Shown one piece after another: positions 36,257 through 44,934 of a stretch of DNA of 64,000 bases (positions are counted from its first letter, which is position 1; each line of letters begins with the position of its first letter). Position numbers and translations under genes: made by a program. A model generated the notes under the pieces. It was not told the origin of the DNA. It searched no databases and saw only the letters and a program-made list of their open reading frames with translations. This stretch comes from Romboutsia lituseburensis DSM 797 (GTDB lineage Bacteria; Bacillota; Clostridia; Peptostreptococcales; Peptostreptococcaceae), in assembly GCF_900103615.1 (NCBI RefSeq), contig NZ_FNGW01000001.1:372001-436000 (forward strand), in the 5' to 3' direction.

Positions 36257-36296
36257 TTTAAGGTTTATTTAAGTTTTATATAAGATTAGTTTAAAG
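36257..36296 (+). promoter_or_regulatory. Phased half-sites upstream of the TraX-like gene
   Basis: TTTAAG-like units begin at 36257, 36268, 36279 (TATAAG) and 36290 (TTTAAA), each 11 bp apart. They run up to the -35 position of a promoter with TATAAT at 36317-36322 but no good -35 box. That is the arrangement expected for an activator-dependent promoter. TTTAAGGTTTATTTAAG is shared exactly with the region upstream of the ABC gene at 43458. Confidence 0.6.
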
Positions 36297-36356
36297 ATTT
36301 AAATTTTTAAAGATTGTATAATAAGCTAGTAAACAAATTGAAGAGGAGATGATTAT

Positions 36357-37166
36357 TTGGAAAATTTAAATTCTATAAAAAAAGGATTGAATGGTACACA
36401 AATTAAATTAATAGGAGCATTTCTTATGGTACTTGACCATATACACCAGTGTTTTTCAATTACACCATATGAAATTCCTATGTGGTTTACTTATTTAGGA
36501 AGATTAGTTGCACCAATATTTTTATTTTTAGCAGCTCAAGGTATGTTTTATACTAAAAATAGAAAAAAGCACTTATTTAGATTATATATAGCTTCAAACT
36601 TAATGGGAATCGGAAGTTTCTTTATACAAAGACAGTTCCCATCTGATATGGCTTTAATGAATAATATATTCTTTACTATATTTGTAGGATGTTGGTTTAT
36701 ATACTTTATAGATGAATTAATAGCAAATATAAAAGTAAAAAACATTAAAAAAGTTATTTTAGATATCATATGTTTAATAGTGCCTTTTATAAGTACATTT
36801 ATTATATTATCACCTGGTGCAGTATTACTTGGACCTGTGATGTTAACTGTACTTCCAAATGTAATGATATGTGAAGGTGGGTTTTTATTTGTTGGATTAA
36901 TAATCGCATTTTATTATTTAAGAAACTCTAAAGTATTATGTGCATTATCATTATGTTTAGTTGGTGTAATATCATTTGTATCTAGTGGAGATGCTATAAC
37001 AGTTTCTAACTTATTATCAAACTTCCAATGGATGATGATATTCTCATCACTATTTATATTAGCTTACAATGGTGAAAAAGGTAAGGGTTATAAGAATTTC
37101 TTCTATATATTCTATCCAGCTCATATTTATATACTATATATAATAGGATGGTATTTAGCAAAATAA
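36357..37166 (+). CDS. TraX-family membrane protein
   Basis: This 269-residue protein has about eight membrane helices. It begins with LNGTQIKLIGAFLMVLDHIHQ and then TYLGRLVAPIFLFLAAQGMFYTKNRKKHLFRL, the TraX pattern (DHI, GR..aPIF.fl...G). F-plasmid TraX acetylates pilin, but chromosomal Firmicute members have no settled function and are probably membrane acyltransferase-like. The start is TTG at 36357 with GAGGAG before it. The upstream phased repeats suggest control by the two-component system at 38448-40591. It is a single gene with a terminator after it. Confidence 0.85.
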   Translation: MENLNSIKKGLNGTQIKLIGAFLMVLDHIHQCFSITPYEIPMWFTYLGRLVAPIFLFLAAQGMFYTKNRKKHLFRLYIASNLMGIGSFFIQRQFPSDMALMNNIFFTIFVGCWFIYFIDELIANIKVKNIKKVILDIICLIVPFISTFIILSPGAVLLGPVMLTVLPNVMICEGGFLFVGLIIAFYYLRNSKVLCALSLCLVGVISFVSSGDAITVSNLLSNFQWMMIFSSLFILAYNGEKGKGYKNFFYIFYPAHIYILYIIGWYLAK

Positions 37167-37180
37167 TTTAGCATAAAATA

Positions 37181-37230
37181 AAAGAGTGTAGATTTATTTG
37201 TAAAAAGCAAATTTTTCTACACTTTTTTAT
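37181..37230 (+). terminator. Terminator of the TraX-like gene
   Basis: AGTGTAGA...TTTG pairs with CAAA...TCTACACT across a short loop, followed by TTTTTT on the plus strand. It lies 15 bases past the stop. Confidence 0.8.
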
Positions 37231-37287
37231 ATTGTTATCATAATTTTTTATCATATCTAGACTATTTTATTAATAGCACTAAAAATT

Positions 37288-37773
37288 TTAATGACATAAA
37301 AATTTTTCTTTTTTAGGTTTAGATTGTGTAGTTGGATAGTTTCTATATTTATGTTTAAAAACATTTAAAGAAGCCCTTCCTTCCTGATAACTTGCACACG
37401 CTTCAATAAAATACTCCGCTTTACTGTCATCCCTTATGTACATCCTTATGCTAGTCAAACCTATTTCATATAAAGATATTGTATACAATAAAGCCGCACA
37501 ATTTCTTGAAACCTCAACCGTTGGATTTTTCGAATATATATCAGATAATTTTTTTCCTCGTGTACTTAATATAGATTCACAAAACTTTATATCACGATTA
37601 AGTTCATCTACATCCAGAGGATCATCTCCCGTTATTTGTTTAATAATTATATACATTCTATTACTAACCATATCAATATCTTTAACAGAATCTGATATAT
37701 TGATTGTATTTGCAAAAGATATATTTGTAAAAAGCAGTAAAAAACAAATAGTTGCTATAAAGACTTTTTTCAT
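37288..37773 (-). CDS. Hypothetical secreted protein, 161 residues
   Basis: A Sec signal peptide (MKKVFIATICFLLLFTNISFA) is followed by an outer, mostly helical domain of about 140 residues. It has SDSVKDIDMVSNRMYIIIKQITGD, NRDIKFCESILSTRGKKL and EYFIEACASYQEGRASLNVFKHKYR. Several cysteines (in KFCES, RNCAA, EACAS and the C-terminal LCH) could form disulfides. A GGAGG site supports the start. No family recognised. It faces the TraX-like gene convergently. Confidence 0.7.
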   Translation of the reverse strand: MKKVFIATICFLLLFTNISFANTINISDSVKDIDMVSNRMYIIIKQITGDDPLDVDELNRDIKFCESILSTRGKKLSDIYSKNPTVEVSRNCAALLYTISLYEIGLTSIRMYIRDDSKAEYFIEACASYQEGRASLNVFKHKYRNYPTTQSKPKKEKFLCH

Positions 37774-38007
37774 TTTTACCTCCTAGAAAATATATTGTTA
37801 TTAAATTTAGTATCTACTTAATAATTGCTATTATTCTTTATAAGTAGATATTGTTAAAACATATACAATCTCATCTAAAAATTATTCTACAATTGACTGC
37901 TATTAATACTAATAGTAAAATATATACAGAGTTTTACAAATTTTAACAAAGATTTATTTATGTAAAAATCATATTACATAAAATATAACAACTTGTAGGA
38001 GAACATA

Positions 38008-38295
38008 ATGAATATTTTCTTAATTGTATTAGGAATAGTAGTAATTAAATCTATAGGATATTTAAAAAATAAAATTTCTAATGATAAAAGCAGTAATTTA
38101 TTTATGAATTATCTAAATAGTGATTTTGCCATTGATATTGTGACAAAATGTGGATTATGGTTTATTATTTCAGGGATTTTAAATATTATAGTGGCTAATT
38201 CTATGTTTAAATTATATGGATTTATTTTATCTGTAGCTGTTCCATTAATATTTGCATTAAAGTTTTTAAATGGTTTTTTAAAGTATAAAAATTAA
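38008..38295 (+). CDS. Small three-helix membrane protein, 95 residues
   Basis: Hydrophobic stretches lie near 2-18, 45-66 and 68-88, with a lysine-rich segment (YLKNKISNDKSSN) between the first two. TAGGAGAAC precedes the ATG. The gene is short and stands alone, divergent from the secreted-protein gene, with a two-way terminator after it. No function can be assigned. Confidence 0.6.
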   Translation: MNIFLIVLGIVVIKSIGYLKNKISNDKSSNLFMNYLNSDFAIDIVTKCGLWFIISGILNIIVANSMFKLYGFILSVAVPLIFALKFLNGFLKYKN

Positions 38296-38346
38296 ATTTA
38301 CTTAAAATACTACATTGTTGCTGTGTCTAAACGACGATGTTTCTAA

Positions 38347-38393
38347 AAAAATTATAGGAGTATAAGTCAGTTAACTTATACTCCTATAATTTT
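38347..38393. terminator. Two-way terminator between convergent genes
   Basis: AAAATTATAGGAGTATAAGT (from 38348) pairs with ACTTATACTCCTATAATTTT (38374-38393), a 20-bp perfect stem with a loop of about 6 bases. A and T runs on both sides let it serve the plus-strand gene at 38008 and the kinase gene at 38448. Confidence 0.85.
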
Positions 38394-38447
38394 AATTAAG
38401 GCAAAAATCCATTGGCACCATAAAGTTTAGATCCTACTCAGTTAAAG

Positions 38448-39863
38448 TTATAAAATTATCTCTATTTCAGTTCCTTTTGAAACCTCACTTCTTATCTGTA
38501 TGTCTCCACCATGTGCTACTATTATTTCTTTAGCTATTGCCATCCCAAGACCTGATCCTTTATGAGCTTCCCCAGTATTGGTTCCTCTATAGTATCTTTC
38601 AAAGATATATTTTAACTCATCTTCATTTATACCTTTTCCATTGTCTTTTATTATTATATGTGCTTTTTCATCTTCAAAAACGCTAACAATTATACTTACA
38701 TTTTCATCATTATGAACAAGAGCATTGTATATAAGGTTATTTATCACTCTTTTTATTAATGTCTTGTCTAAGTTTTTCTTTATTACTTTTTCACTATCTA
38801 CAAATTCGATATCCCTCTCAGAATATCTAGGGTCATTAAATATATCTATTACAGAATTTTTCACTAAACTATTTAAATTTACTTCTTCTTTATTTATTAT
38901 AGAATTACTATTTTTCAACTTCATAGTTAGGTTTAAATCATCTACTAATTCTTTTATATAATCAGCTTTTGAATTTATTATATCTGCAAATTCAGATATT
39001 TCCTCATTTGTAAATTCATAATCATCACTTAAAACTTCAGCATATCCTTTTATTGATGATAGAGGTGTTTTTATATCATGAGAAATATTAGCAATCCAAT
39101 CTTCTCTCATTTTTTCTGTTTTTGTTCTTTCTATTTCATTAGATTTAAGTGTATCTGATAGACTATTTAATTTTCCAAATACTTTACTATATACTCCTTT
39201 TTCTTTGTAATATACATCATAATTTCCATCAGCTAAATCATCTACACCAGTTATAATTTTTTTAACTGGTCTTGTAAGCCCTTTACTAAATATATATCCA
39301 AATATGACAGCTATTAAAAAATCTATTATTATCATTGCATTTATAGATGTTTTTATATATTTTACTAATTTATCATTTTCCATTATAAATATATATTTAG
39401 TTATATAGTCCATAGGAAATCCAATTAAATATGTATAACCTTCATTTTTCAACTTTTTTTCTCCTGCTAATATATCAGAACTTCCTCCAAACCCACTACT
39501 ATACTTATATCCATTTATAAGCTCAATAGGAGTGTGTTTAGCATTGACATCCTCAGGTTTTTTATAGCTATACACTTCTTTGCCATCCTCATCTAATATT
39601 TGGATCCATAATCTATTTTTATCTAAAGATTTTATTCCATCTTCATTAACTATTAAATTATTATTTTCATCTACTTTGATATAATGTTCAAAATTTCTTA
39701 CATAATACCCTGCTCCATTACGAGCTATATCTTTATCTTGATTTTGACTTGCACTATAAAATGTCAAAGAAATAAGCGCTACCATATTAAGTATTACTAC
39801 AAATATAGCTACAAAAGCTATACTTAACACATACCTTAAAGTTAATTTCCATTTCATATTCAT
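38448..39863 (-). CDS. Sensor histidine kinase of the ABC-2-linked two-component system
   Basis: This 471-residue kinase has TM1 near 10-36, an outer sensor domain of about 130 residues and TM2 near 171-194. A HAMP linker follows (GLTRPVKKIITGVDDLADGNYDV), then the H-box NISHDIKTPLSS with His262. NLIYNALVHND, IKDNGKGINEDEL and GSGLGMAIAKEII complete the ATPase. The sensor sequence (NRLWIQILDEDGKEVYSYKKPEDV) resembles a PAS/Cache-like fold of envelope-stress kinases. It is last in a run of genes that begins with the ABC-2 transporter, two bases after the regulator stop. Confidence 0.93.
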   Translation of the reverse strand: MNMKWKLTLRYVLSIAFVAIFVVILNMVALISLTFYSASQNQDKDIARNGAGYYVRNFEHYIKVDENNNLIVNEDGIKSLDKNRLWIQILDEDGKEVYSYKKPEDVNAKHTPIELINGYKYSSGFGGSSDILAGEKKLKNEGYTYLIGFPMDYITKYIFIMENDKLVKYIKTSINAMIIIDFLIAVIFGYIFSKGLTRPVKKIITGVDDLADGNYDVYYKEKGVYSKVFGKLNSLSDTLKSNEIERTKTEKMREDWIANISHDIKTPLSSIKGYAEVLSDDYEFTNEEISEFADIINSKADYIKELVDDLNLTMKLKNSNSIINKEEVNLNSLVKNSVIDIFNDPRYSERDIEFVDSEKVIKKNLDKTLIKRVINNLIYNALVHNDENVSIIVSVFEDEKAHIIIKDNGKGINEDELKYIFERYYRGTNTGEAHKGSGLGMAIAKEIIVAHGGDIQIRSEVSKGTEIEIIL

Positions 39864-39865
39864 AT

Positions 39866-40591
39866 CTAGTTTTCCTTATCTGTAAGTTTGTATCCTAATC
39901 CTTTTACATTTACTATATATCTTGGCTTTGAAGGGTTGTCTTCTATTTTCTCTCTAAGTCTTCTTATGTGTACCATTATAGTATTGTCAAATCCAAAAAA
40001 GTCTTCTCCCCAAACTTCATCACAGAATTTTTCTTTGCTTATTATTTGATTTTTATGTTTCATCATATATAAAAACATTTTATATTCTTTTGGTTTTAAA
40101 TCTATAGCTTCACCATTTTTCTTAACTTCTATTTTATCTTCATCTATTTCAAATGGTCCAAATGATAATTTTTTCTCTTTTATTTCTTCAACTTCTTTTG
40201 ACATTTCACTTATTATAGAGTTTCTTTTTAGTTGAATTTTCACTCTAAGAGATACTTCTTTTAAACTAAATGGCTTTGTTATATAATCATCAGCTCCTAT
40301 TGCAAGTCCCATAATTCTATCTAATTCCTCACCCTTAGCTGATAAAAATAATACTGGTATATTAGATGTTTTTCTTATATGTTTACATATATCATAACCT
40401 TCCATGTCAGGAAGCATAACATCTAATATTGCTAAATCCGGACTATGTTGTTCAAATTTTTCTATTGCATCTTTCCCAGTTTGAGCTTCATATATATTGT
40501 CAAATCCTTCTTTTTTAAGTGCTATTTTTAATAAATTTAATATTTCAATCTCATCATCTACTATAAGTATTTTACTATCTTTTATATTCAT
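39866..40591 (-). CDS. OmpR/PhoB-family response regulator of the ABC-2-linked system
   Basis: This 241-residue regulator has a receiver domain with KILIVDDEIEIL, phospho-acceptor Asp57 (LAILDVMLPDMEG) and YITKPFSL. The winged helix carries KPKEYKMFLYMM and TIMVHIRRLREKIEDNPSKPRYIVNVKGLGYK. It is the best local candidate to bind the 11-bp-phased TTTAAG arrays upstream of the transporter (43522-43545), the TraX-like gene and the DUF898-like gene. It has its own promoter region after a terminator-like hairpin. Confidence 0.94.
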   Translation of the reverse strand: MNIKDSKILIVDDEIEILNLLKIALKKEGFDNIYEAQTGKDAIEKFEQHSPDLAILDVMLPDMEGYDICKHIRKTSNIPVLFLSAKGEELDRIMGLAIGADDYITKPFSLKEVSLRVKIQLKRNSIISEMSKEVEEIKEKKLSFGPFEIDEDKIEVKKNGEAIDLKPKEYKMFLYMMKHKNQIISKEKFCDEVWGEDFFGFDNTIMVHIRRLREKIEDNPSKPRYIVNVKGLGYKLTDKEN

Positions 40592-40634
40592 ATTACCCTC
40601 CTGATGTTTATTTATACTTTAGTATACCAAAAAT

Positions 40635-40684
40635 AGCTATTTCAAAATACATAAATTTAACAATTTAGTATATTTGAAATAGCT
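40635..40684 (-). terminator. Hairpin between the transporter genes and the regulator gene
   Basis: AGCTATTTCAAA (40635-40646) and TTTGAAATAGCT (40673-40684) are perfect 12-bp arms with a 26-base loop. ATTTTTGG follows on the minus strand. It lies between the permease stop (40702) and the regulator start and may end or attenuate transcription from the transporter genes. Confidence 0.6.
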
Positions 40685-40701
40685 TCATTTTTTATTTTAT
40701 A

Positions 40702-41463
40702 TTACTTTTCTTTTAAGAATGTATTTTTAGTTAAATTGTATAATATACCTATTCCAGCTGTTGCTACTACTGCAAATACAATCCATGCACTTATAGATGC
40801 ATCATATCTTATAAGTTGTCCACTATACATACCCCATAGTGGTGAATTTGTAAATATTTTTGCATTAGGAACCCATCCTGATAATATATAAGGTATCCCC
40901 ATTATTAAACCACCAAATACAAAAGGTACAAATGCGCTTTTACTTATTGATGATAAGAATAATCCTAGTGCTGCAAATATAAATGAACCTACTATTACAG
41001 TTAATGCTACTATTAATATCATTTGAAGTACTGTTATATTCGAACCACTATTTCCAAAATACCATAAACTTTTAAGTGGTAAATTTAATCCTTCTGCTTT
41101 ATATTTACTAGCTACTTTTATTATCATTACTAAATATATAGATAAGTTAACTATACTTGCAGATATCCCGTTAGCTATAAACTTTGATATTACTAATTGT
41201 TTCTTACCATTTTTACTCGCTTTTATAAGAGAATCCATACCTGAATTGTATTCTAGTACAAAGCTTCCTGCAAACATAGAAAACATTGCAAGTCCCATTA
41301 TTGGAGCAATTCCATAATATTTAGAAAATAAATCTGCATAAGCATCATTAACACCATTTCCAACATATAGTGATATATATCCTAAAAATAATCCCAAAGC
41401 CCAAAGTACAAATACTCCTGGCTTAAAGCTTTTTTTAATTTCCCATTTTACAACTGAAAACAT
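40702..41463 (-). CDS. ABC-2-type transporter permease
   Basis: This 253-residue membrane protein has about six helices, beginning MFSVVKWEIKKSFKPGVFVLWALGLFLGYISLYVG. GMDSLIKASKNGKKQLVISKFIA is the usual cytoplasmic coupling region of ABC-2 permeases. Translation is probably coupled to the ATPase gene two bases upstream. It would form the channel with the permease at 42439 and the ATPase at 41466. Confidence 0.88.
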   Translation of the reverse strand: MFSVVKWEIKKSFKPGVFVLWALGLFLGYISLYVGNGVNDAYADLFSKYYGIAPIMGLAMFSMFAGSFVLEYNSGMDSLIKASKNGKKQLVISKFIANGISASIVNLSIYLVMIIKVASKYKAEGLNLPLKSLWYFGNSGSNITVLQMILIVALTVIVGSFIFAALGLFLSSISKSAFVPFVFGGLIMGIPYILSGWVPNAKIFTNSPLWGMYSGQLIRYDASISAWIVFAVVATAGIGILYNLTKNTFLKEK

Positions 41464-41465
41464 AA

Positions 41466-42353
41466 TTATACCTCCCTTGCATCTTCTAGTTCGAAGTAGA
41501 ACATATAAACATCTTCAAATCTAGGATTAGTAGCTTCCATATTTTCATAACTTGGCTTAGTTTCACTTATAAATCTTATACTTGTATTATCTATTCCACG
41601 GTTTATGCTAACCACTTTAAATTTATTTTGTATTTCATTTATAACACTTTCATCAGTTGTTGTTACTGTATATACTTTACCATTCATATCTTCAAGTATT
41701 TGTTTATGAGTTCCTTGAAGTAATACCTTCCCATCTTTTATCATTATAGTTTCTTTTGCTACAGACTCTATATCAGATATTATGTGAGTTGAAAGTATAA
41801 CTATAGTATCTTTACCTATTTGAGATAAAAGATTTCTAAATCTAGTTCTTTCTTGTGGATCAAGACCTGCTGTAGGCTCATCTAGTATTAATATTTTAGG
41901 ATTATTTAAAAGAGCTTGAGCTATTCCTACTCTTCTTTTCATACCACCAGAGAATTTAGATACTAACTTATTTGAAACTTGAGATAGTCCTACTAATTCT
42001 AATAATTCATCTACTCTTTTTTTGCTTTCTTTTTTATCCATTCCTTTTAAAGCTGCCATATACATTAAAAATTCTTTTGCTTTAAAGTTTTTGTATGCAT
42101 CAAAGTCTTGTGGTAAATAACCTACTACTGCTCTGTATTCTTCATCTAAGCTTAAAACATCCTTATTGTTATATAATATTTTGCCAGATGTTGGGCTTGT
42201 TATAGTAGCCATTTGTTTCATTAAAGTAGACTTACCAGCACCATTGGGTCCTAAAAGTCCATAAACACCACTTTCTAAAGTTAAATTTATATTTTCATTA
42301 GCATTTTTATGCTTATATGTTTTAGTTACATTTTTTAATTCTAATACGTTCAT
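41466..42353 (-). CDS. ABC-2-type transporter ATP-binding protein
   Basis: This 295-residue ATPase has Walker A GPNGAGKST, Q-loop YLPQDFDAYKNF, signature KFSGGMKRRVGIAQALL and Walker B LILDEPTAGLDPQER, with a switch histidine in LSTHIISD. A C-terminal extension of about 80 residues (VYTVTTTDESVINEI...) resembles the DrrA/BcrA/CcmA group. Such ATPases drive export of antibiotics, lipids or polymers. It lies between two permease genes. Confidence 0.92.
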   Translation of the reverse strand: MNVLELKNVTKTYKHKNANENINLTLESGVYGLLGPNGAGKSTLMKQMATITSPTSGKILYNNKDVLSLDEEYRAVVGYLPQDFDAYKNFKAKEFLMYMAALKGMDKKESKKRVDELLELVGLSQVSNKLVSKFSGGMKRRVGIAQALLNNPKILILDEPTAGLDPQERTRFRNLLSQIGKDTIVILSTHIISDIESVAKETIMIKDGKVLLQGTHKQILEDMNGKVYTVTTTDESVINEIQNKFKVVSINRGIDNTSIRFISETKPSYENMEATNPRFEDVYMFYFELEDAREV

Positions 42354-42438
42354 TATTAATTCCTCCTGTTATTTTTATATAAATTAAATTTCACTAATTT
42401 AAATCAATATTTTTTAACTAAATGTGTAAATTTATAAT

Positions 42439-43458
42439 CTACTTAGTTAAAACTTTTTTAATACAATAAATATTTGCTAACACTCCAATTACTACTATTA
42501 ATGCATATACTGCTAAGCATACATTTGACAAGTCTAATGATTTTGACATTATATTTATACTTCCATTGTAAAACCCACTTATCTTACCCATTCCCATAAT
42601 TACATCTACATAGTTACTTATACCTAATAGTTGTAAAATCTTTGTTGGTAAAAACTTAAACATAGTTAATATTTTTCCTAATGCTATAAATCCAACTGAT
42701 AATCCTATTGATTTTACTGAATTATCGCTTATAAATGAACTAAGTAAACTAGCTAGAGATATACCCATTAGCATAAATACTGATGTTACCATTTGATTTA
42801 TAACATATTGATTAATTGTTAATGGTTTTATTAATAGTGCTATATCAGATATTCTATATGCTTGTAGGCTTCCATTAAGTGGTTTCCCGTATTGAATATA
42901 AGTTATTATCCCTGTTCCTAAAATGTATACTCCGTATAATATAACAGGTAAAAATACTGCTATTAATAGTTTTGAATTTAATGCTTTATTCTTATTTTTT
43001 GATGACAGCATTATAGTTGATACATTTGATATTTGCTCATCCACATATAAATTAGAACAAATCATGACTAAAATTATTATCATAATCATTATAGATAGAC
43101 CAAAATCAACTCTATAAGAAAATACTTTATAAAAATCTACATTTTCATACTTACTACCATCATCTAGCTTAATTTTCTCGTTTGACATTTTGCTTAACGC
43201 CTTTGTTTGTCCATCAGATGGTATAGACTTAATTATTTCATTAATTTGTTCAACCTTATTTTGTAGCTTTTCATTAGCTATAACCTCTTTATCTCTTTTA
43301 TCTATAAAGTACTCTTTTTTACTTTCATCAAAATATTCATTTTGCGTTTCTAGCATTGGTTTAATAAAACTTATTTGTAAAAACATAACTGCTAATAATA
43401 CTAATGCTATAATACTCGTTTTTTCTTTTATAATTTTTTTAATTTCCCATGTAAGCAT
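42439..43458 (-). CDS. ABC-2-type transporter permease with large outer loop
   Basis: This 339-residue membrane protein has TM1 near 14-32, an outer domain of about 90 residues (NEYFDESKKEYFIDKRDKEVIA...), and then about five more helices. YVDEQISNVSTIMLSSKNKNKALNSKLL is the cytoplasmic coupling segment. It is the first gene of the transporter operon. A TATACT -10 box (minus strand, 43490-43495) and phased TTTAAGG repeats lie upstream, so the two-component system behind it probably controls it. Confidence 0.86.
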   Translation of the reverse strand: MLTWEIKKIIKEKTSIIALVLLAVMFLQISFIKPMLETQNEYFDESKKEYFIDKRDKEVIANEKLQNKVEQINEIIKSIPSDGQTKALSKMSNEKIKLDDGSKYENVDFYKVFSYRVDFGLSIMIMIIILVMICSNLYVDEQISNVSTIMLSSKNKNKALNSKLLIAVFLPVILYGVYILGTGIITYIQYGKPLNGSLQAYRISDIALLIKPLTINQYVINQMVTSVFMLMGISLASLLSSFISDNSVKSIGLSVGFIALGKILTMFKFLPTKILQLLGISNYVDVIMGMGKISGFYNGSINIMSKSLDLSNVCLAVYALIVVIGVLANIYCIKKVLTK

Positions 43459-43521
43459 TTTATTTCTCCTTTCGCTTTATCATGAATCAAGTATATAATC
43501 TCAAGTTTAACTGTTTATAAA

Positions 43522-43545
43522 CTTAACCTTAAATAAACCTTAAAT
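43522..43545 (-). promoter_or_regulatory. Phased direct repeats upstream of the ABC-2 transporter operon
   Basis: On the minus strand TTTAAGG occurs twice 11 bp apart and is followed by TTAAG. The stretch TTTAAGGTTTATTTAAG is identical to part of the array at 36257-36273. It lies about 25-30 bases upstream of the TATACT -10 box. Confidence 0.6.
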
Positions 43546-43664
43546 ACTTTTTATTAATTGTTAATAATTAAATTAAACATAAATAATTTTTTTTATGAAT
43601 AGAATTGCTAAAAAGATGTATTAGTACTACAATTATAAAAAAGTATAATATGAGGGTGATAACT

Positions 43665-44465
43665 ATGAGGGATGTTGTAAAGAAGTACTACAATGAAAAC
43701 GTTTTATTAGAATTAAACAGACTTTCAAATCCATATAACAATATTGAGTTTCAAACTACATTACATATGATTGATAAATATTTTAAAAATACTGGAAAGG
43801 TCTTAGACTTAGGATGCGGTCCAGGTAGATATTCAATAGAATTATTAAAAAAAGGGTATAATGTAACATTGTATGATATTTCAAAGGAGCAATTAAAACT
43901 TGCTAAAAGTAATATAGAAGACATTAATCTGAAAGCTGATGAATATATCTGTGGTGATTGTACAGATTTAAGTAAATTTGATGATAATTCATTTGATGTA
44001 GTTTTATTAATGGGACCAATGTATCATATAACGGATGATTCCTTAAGATTAGATGTACTAAAAAATATAAAAAGAATTTTAAAAGATAATGGATTTGCTA
44101 TGATTGCATATTTAAATGGATTAGGTATTATAAAATCATCTATACATGAGTGTAGTTTTGAATATGCTAATATTGAAAATTTCTCAAAATTGTTAGTTGA
44201 TAATGCTTGGAGTAAAGATGACTCTTTTACAGAAACATACGTTGCTACACCATTTGGAGCTAAAAAAGAAATTGAGAAATGTGGTCTTGAAATAATAACA
44301 TATTTTGGAGCGGAAGGATTTGCTTCTGGAATTCATAGTGACGTAATTAAAATGCACAATGAAGATAAAAAATGCTATAACAATTTAGTTGACTTGTGCA
44401 AACACACCTGTGAGCTGGATGAGTATAGAAATTCCACAGAACACATTCACTTTATAGTTAGATAG
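43665..44465 (+). CDS. Class I SAM-dependent methyltransferase
   Basis: This 266-residue soluble protein has motif I KVLDLGCGPGRYS, an acidic post-I loop in VTLYDISKEQ, and FDVVLLMGPMYHITD as motif IV. RILKDNGFAMIAYLNGLG is the usual strand after it. The ATG at 43665 is chosen because GAGGGTGATAAC precedes it. Upstream in-frame ATGs lack ribosome binding sites. The substrate is unknown; the MGPMYH loop is common in small-molecule methyltransferases. It is a single gene with a strong terminator. Confidence 0.86.
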   Translation: MRDVVKKYYNENVLLELNRLSNPYNNIEFQTTLHMIDKYFKNTGKVLDLGCGPGRYSIELLKKGYNVTLYDISKEQLKLAKSNIEDINLKADEYICGDCTDLSKFDDNSFDVVLLMGPMYHITDDSLRLDVLKNIKRILKDNGFAMIAYLNGLGIIKSSIHECSFEYANIENFSKLLVDNAWSKDDSFTETYVATPFGAKKEIEKCGLEIITYFGAEGFASGIHSDVIKMHNEDKKCYNNLVDLCKHTCELDEYRNSTEHIHFIVR

Positions 44466-44477
44466 TTTTTATAGATT

Positions 44478-44518
44478 GTAAAAAAAGTAGCAATAATTTA
44501 TTTATTGCTACTTTTTTG
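44478..44518. terminator. Two-way terminator between convergent genes
   Basis: AAAAAAGTAGCAATAA pairs with TTATTGCTACTTTTTT across a short AT loop, from about 44480 to 44517. It serves the methyltransferase gene and, in reverse, the small gene at 44523. Confidence 0.85.
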
Positions 44519-44522
44519 TAAT

Positions 44523-44711
44523 TTAGTCTCTAGCTATATCTATGCCACCAAGAAGTATATGTGCCACTCCTAATCCAACTAAAAATGTACCAACTAAACT
44601 AGTGTAATCATTTCTTTCACATAAATTACATTTACTTTGTTTAGAGTCTAAAAGTATCCCTGTTGTAGTTACTATAGTTCCTAATGCCACTGGTATTAGT
44701 CCTTTTCTCAT
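44523..44711 (-). CDS. Small membrane protein with a CxxC motif, 62 residues
   Basis: The frame begins MRKGLIPVALGTIVTTTGILL, then has SKQSKCNLCERNDY with a CxxC pair, and a second hydrophobic stretch (SLVGTFLVGLGVAHILLGGI). AAAAGGAGAC before the ATG and a terminator directly after the stop support a real gene. The two helices would place the CxxC loop on one side of the membrane. No family is recognised. Confidence 0.6.
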   Translation of the reverse strand: MRKGLIPVALGTIVTTTGILLDSKQSKCNLCERNDYTSLVGTFLVGLGVAHILLGGIDIARD

Positions 44712-44934
44712 TATAAATGTCTCCTTTTATATAATTATCTAAATTAGTTAATGTACTTTCATATATATTTTTTACAAAATACATATTTTTATAGTTAGTA
44801 ATTAATATTAATTTAAGTATTATAAGGTAATAATAATATAAATACCATTTAATTATAATTAATCTATACAATAAATTTTTTACATTTTAATGATATAATT
44901 GTATTTATAATTTAAAAAGTAAGGAGACTAAATA

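Noticed and set aside
44641-44871. Open frame of 76 codons overlapping the small CxxC protein gene
   Set aside because: Overlaps the better-supported gene at 44523-44711 in another frame; AT-driven composition (Y, I, L, N) and no ribosome binding site.
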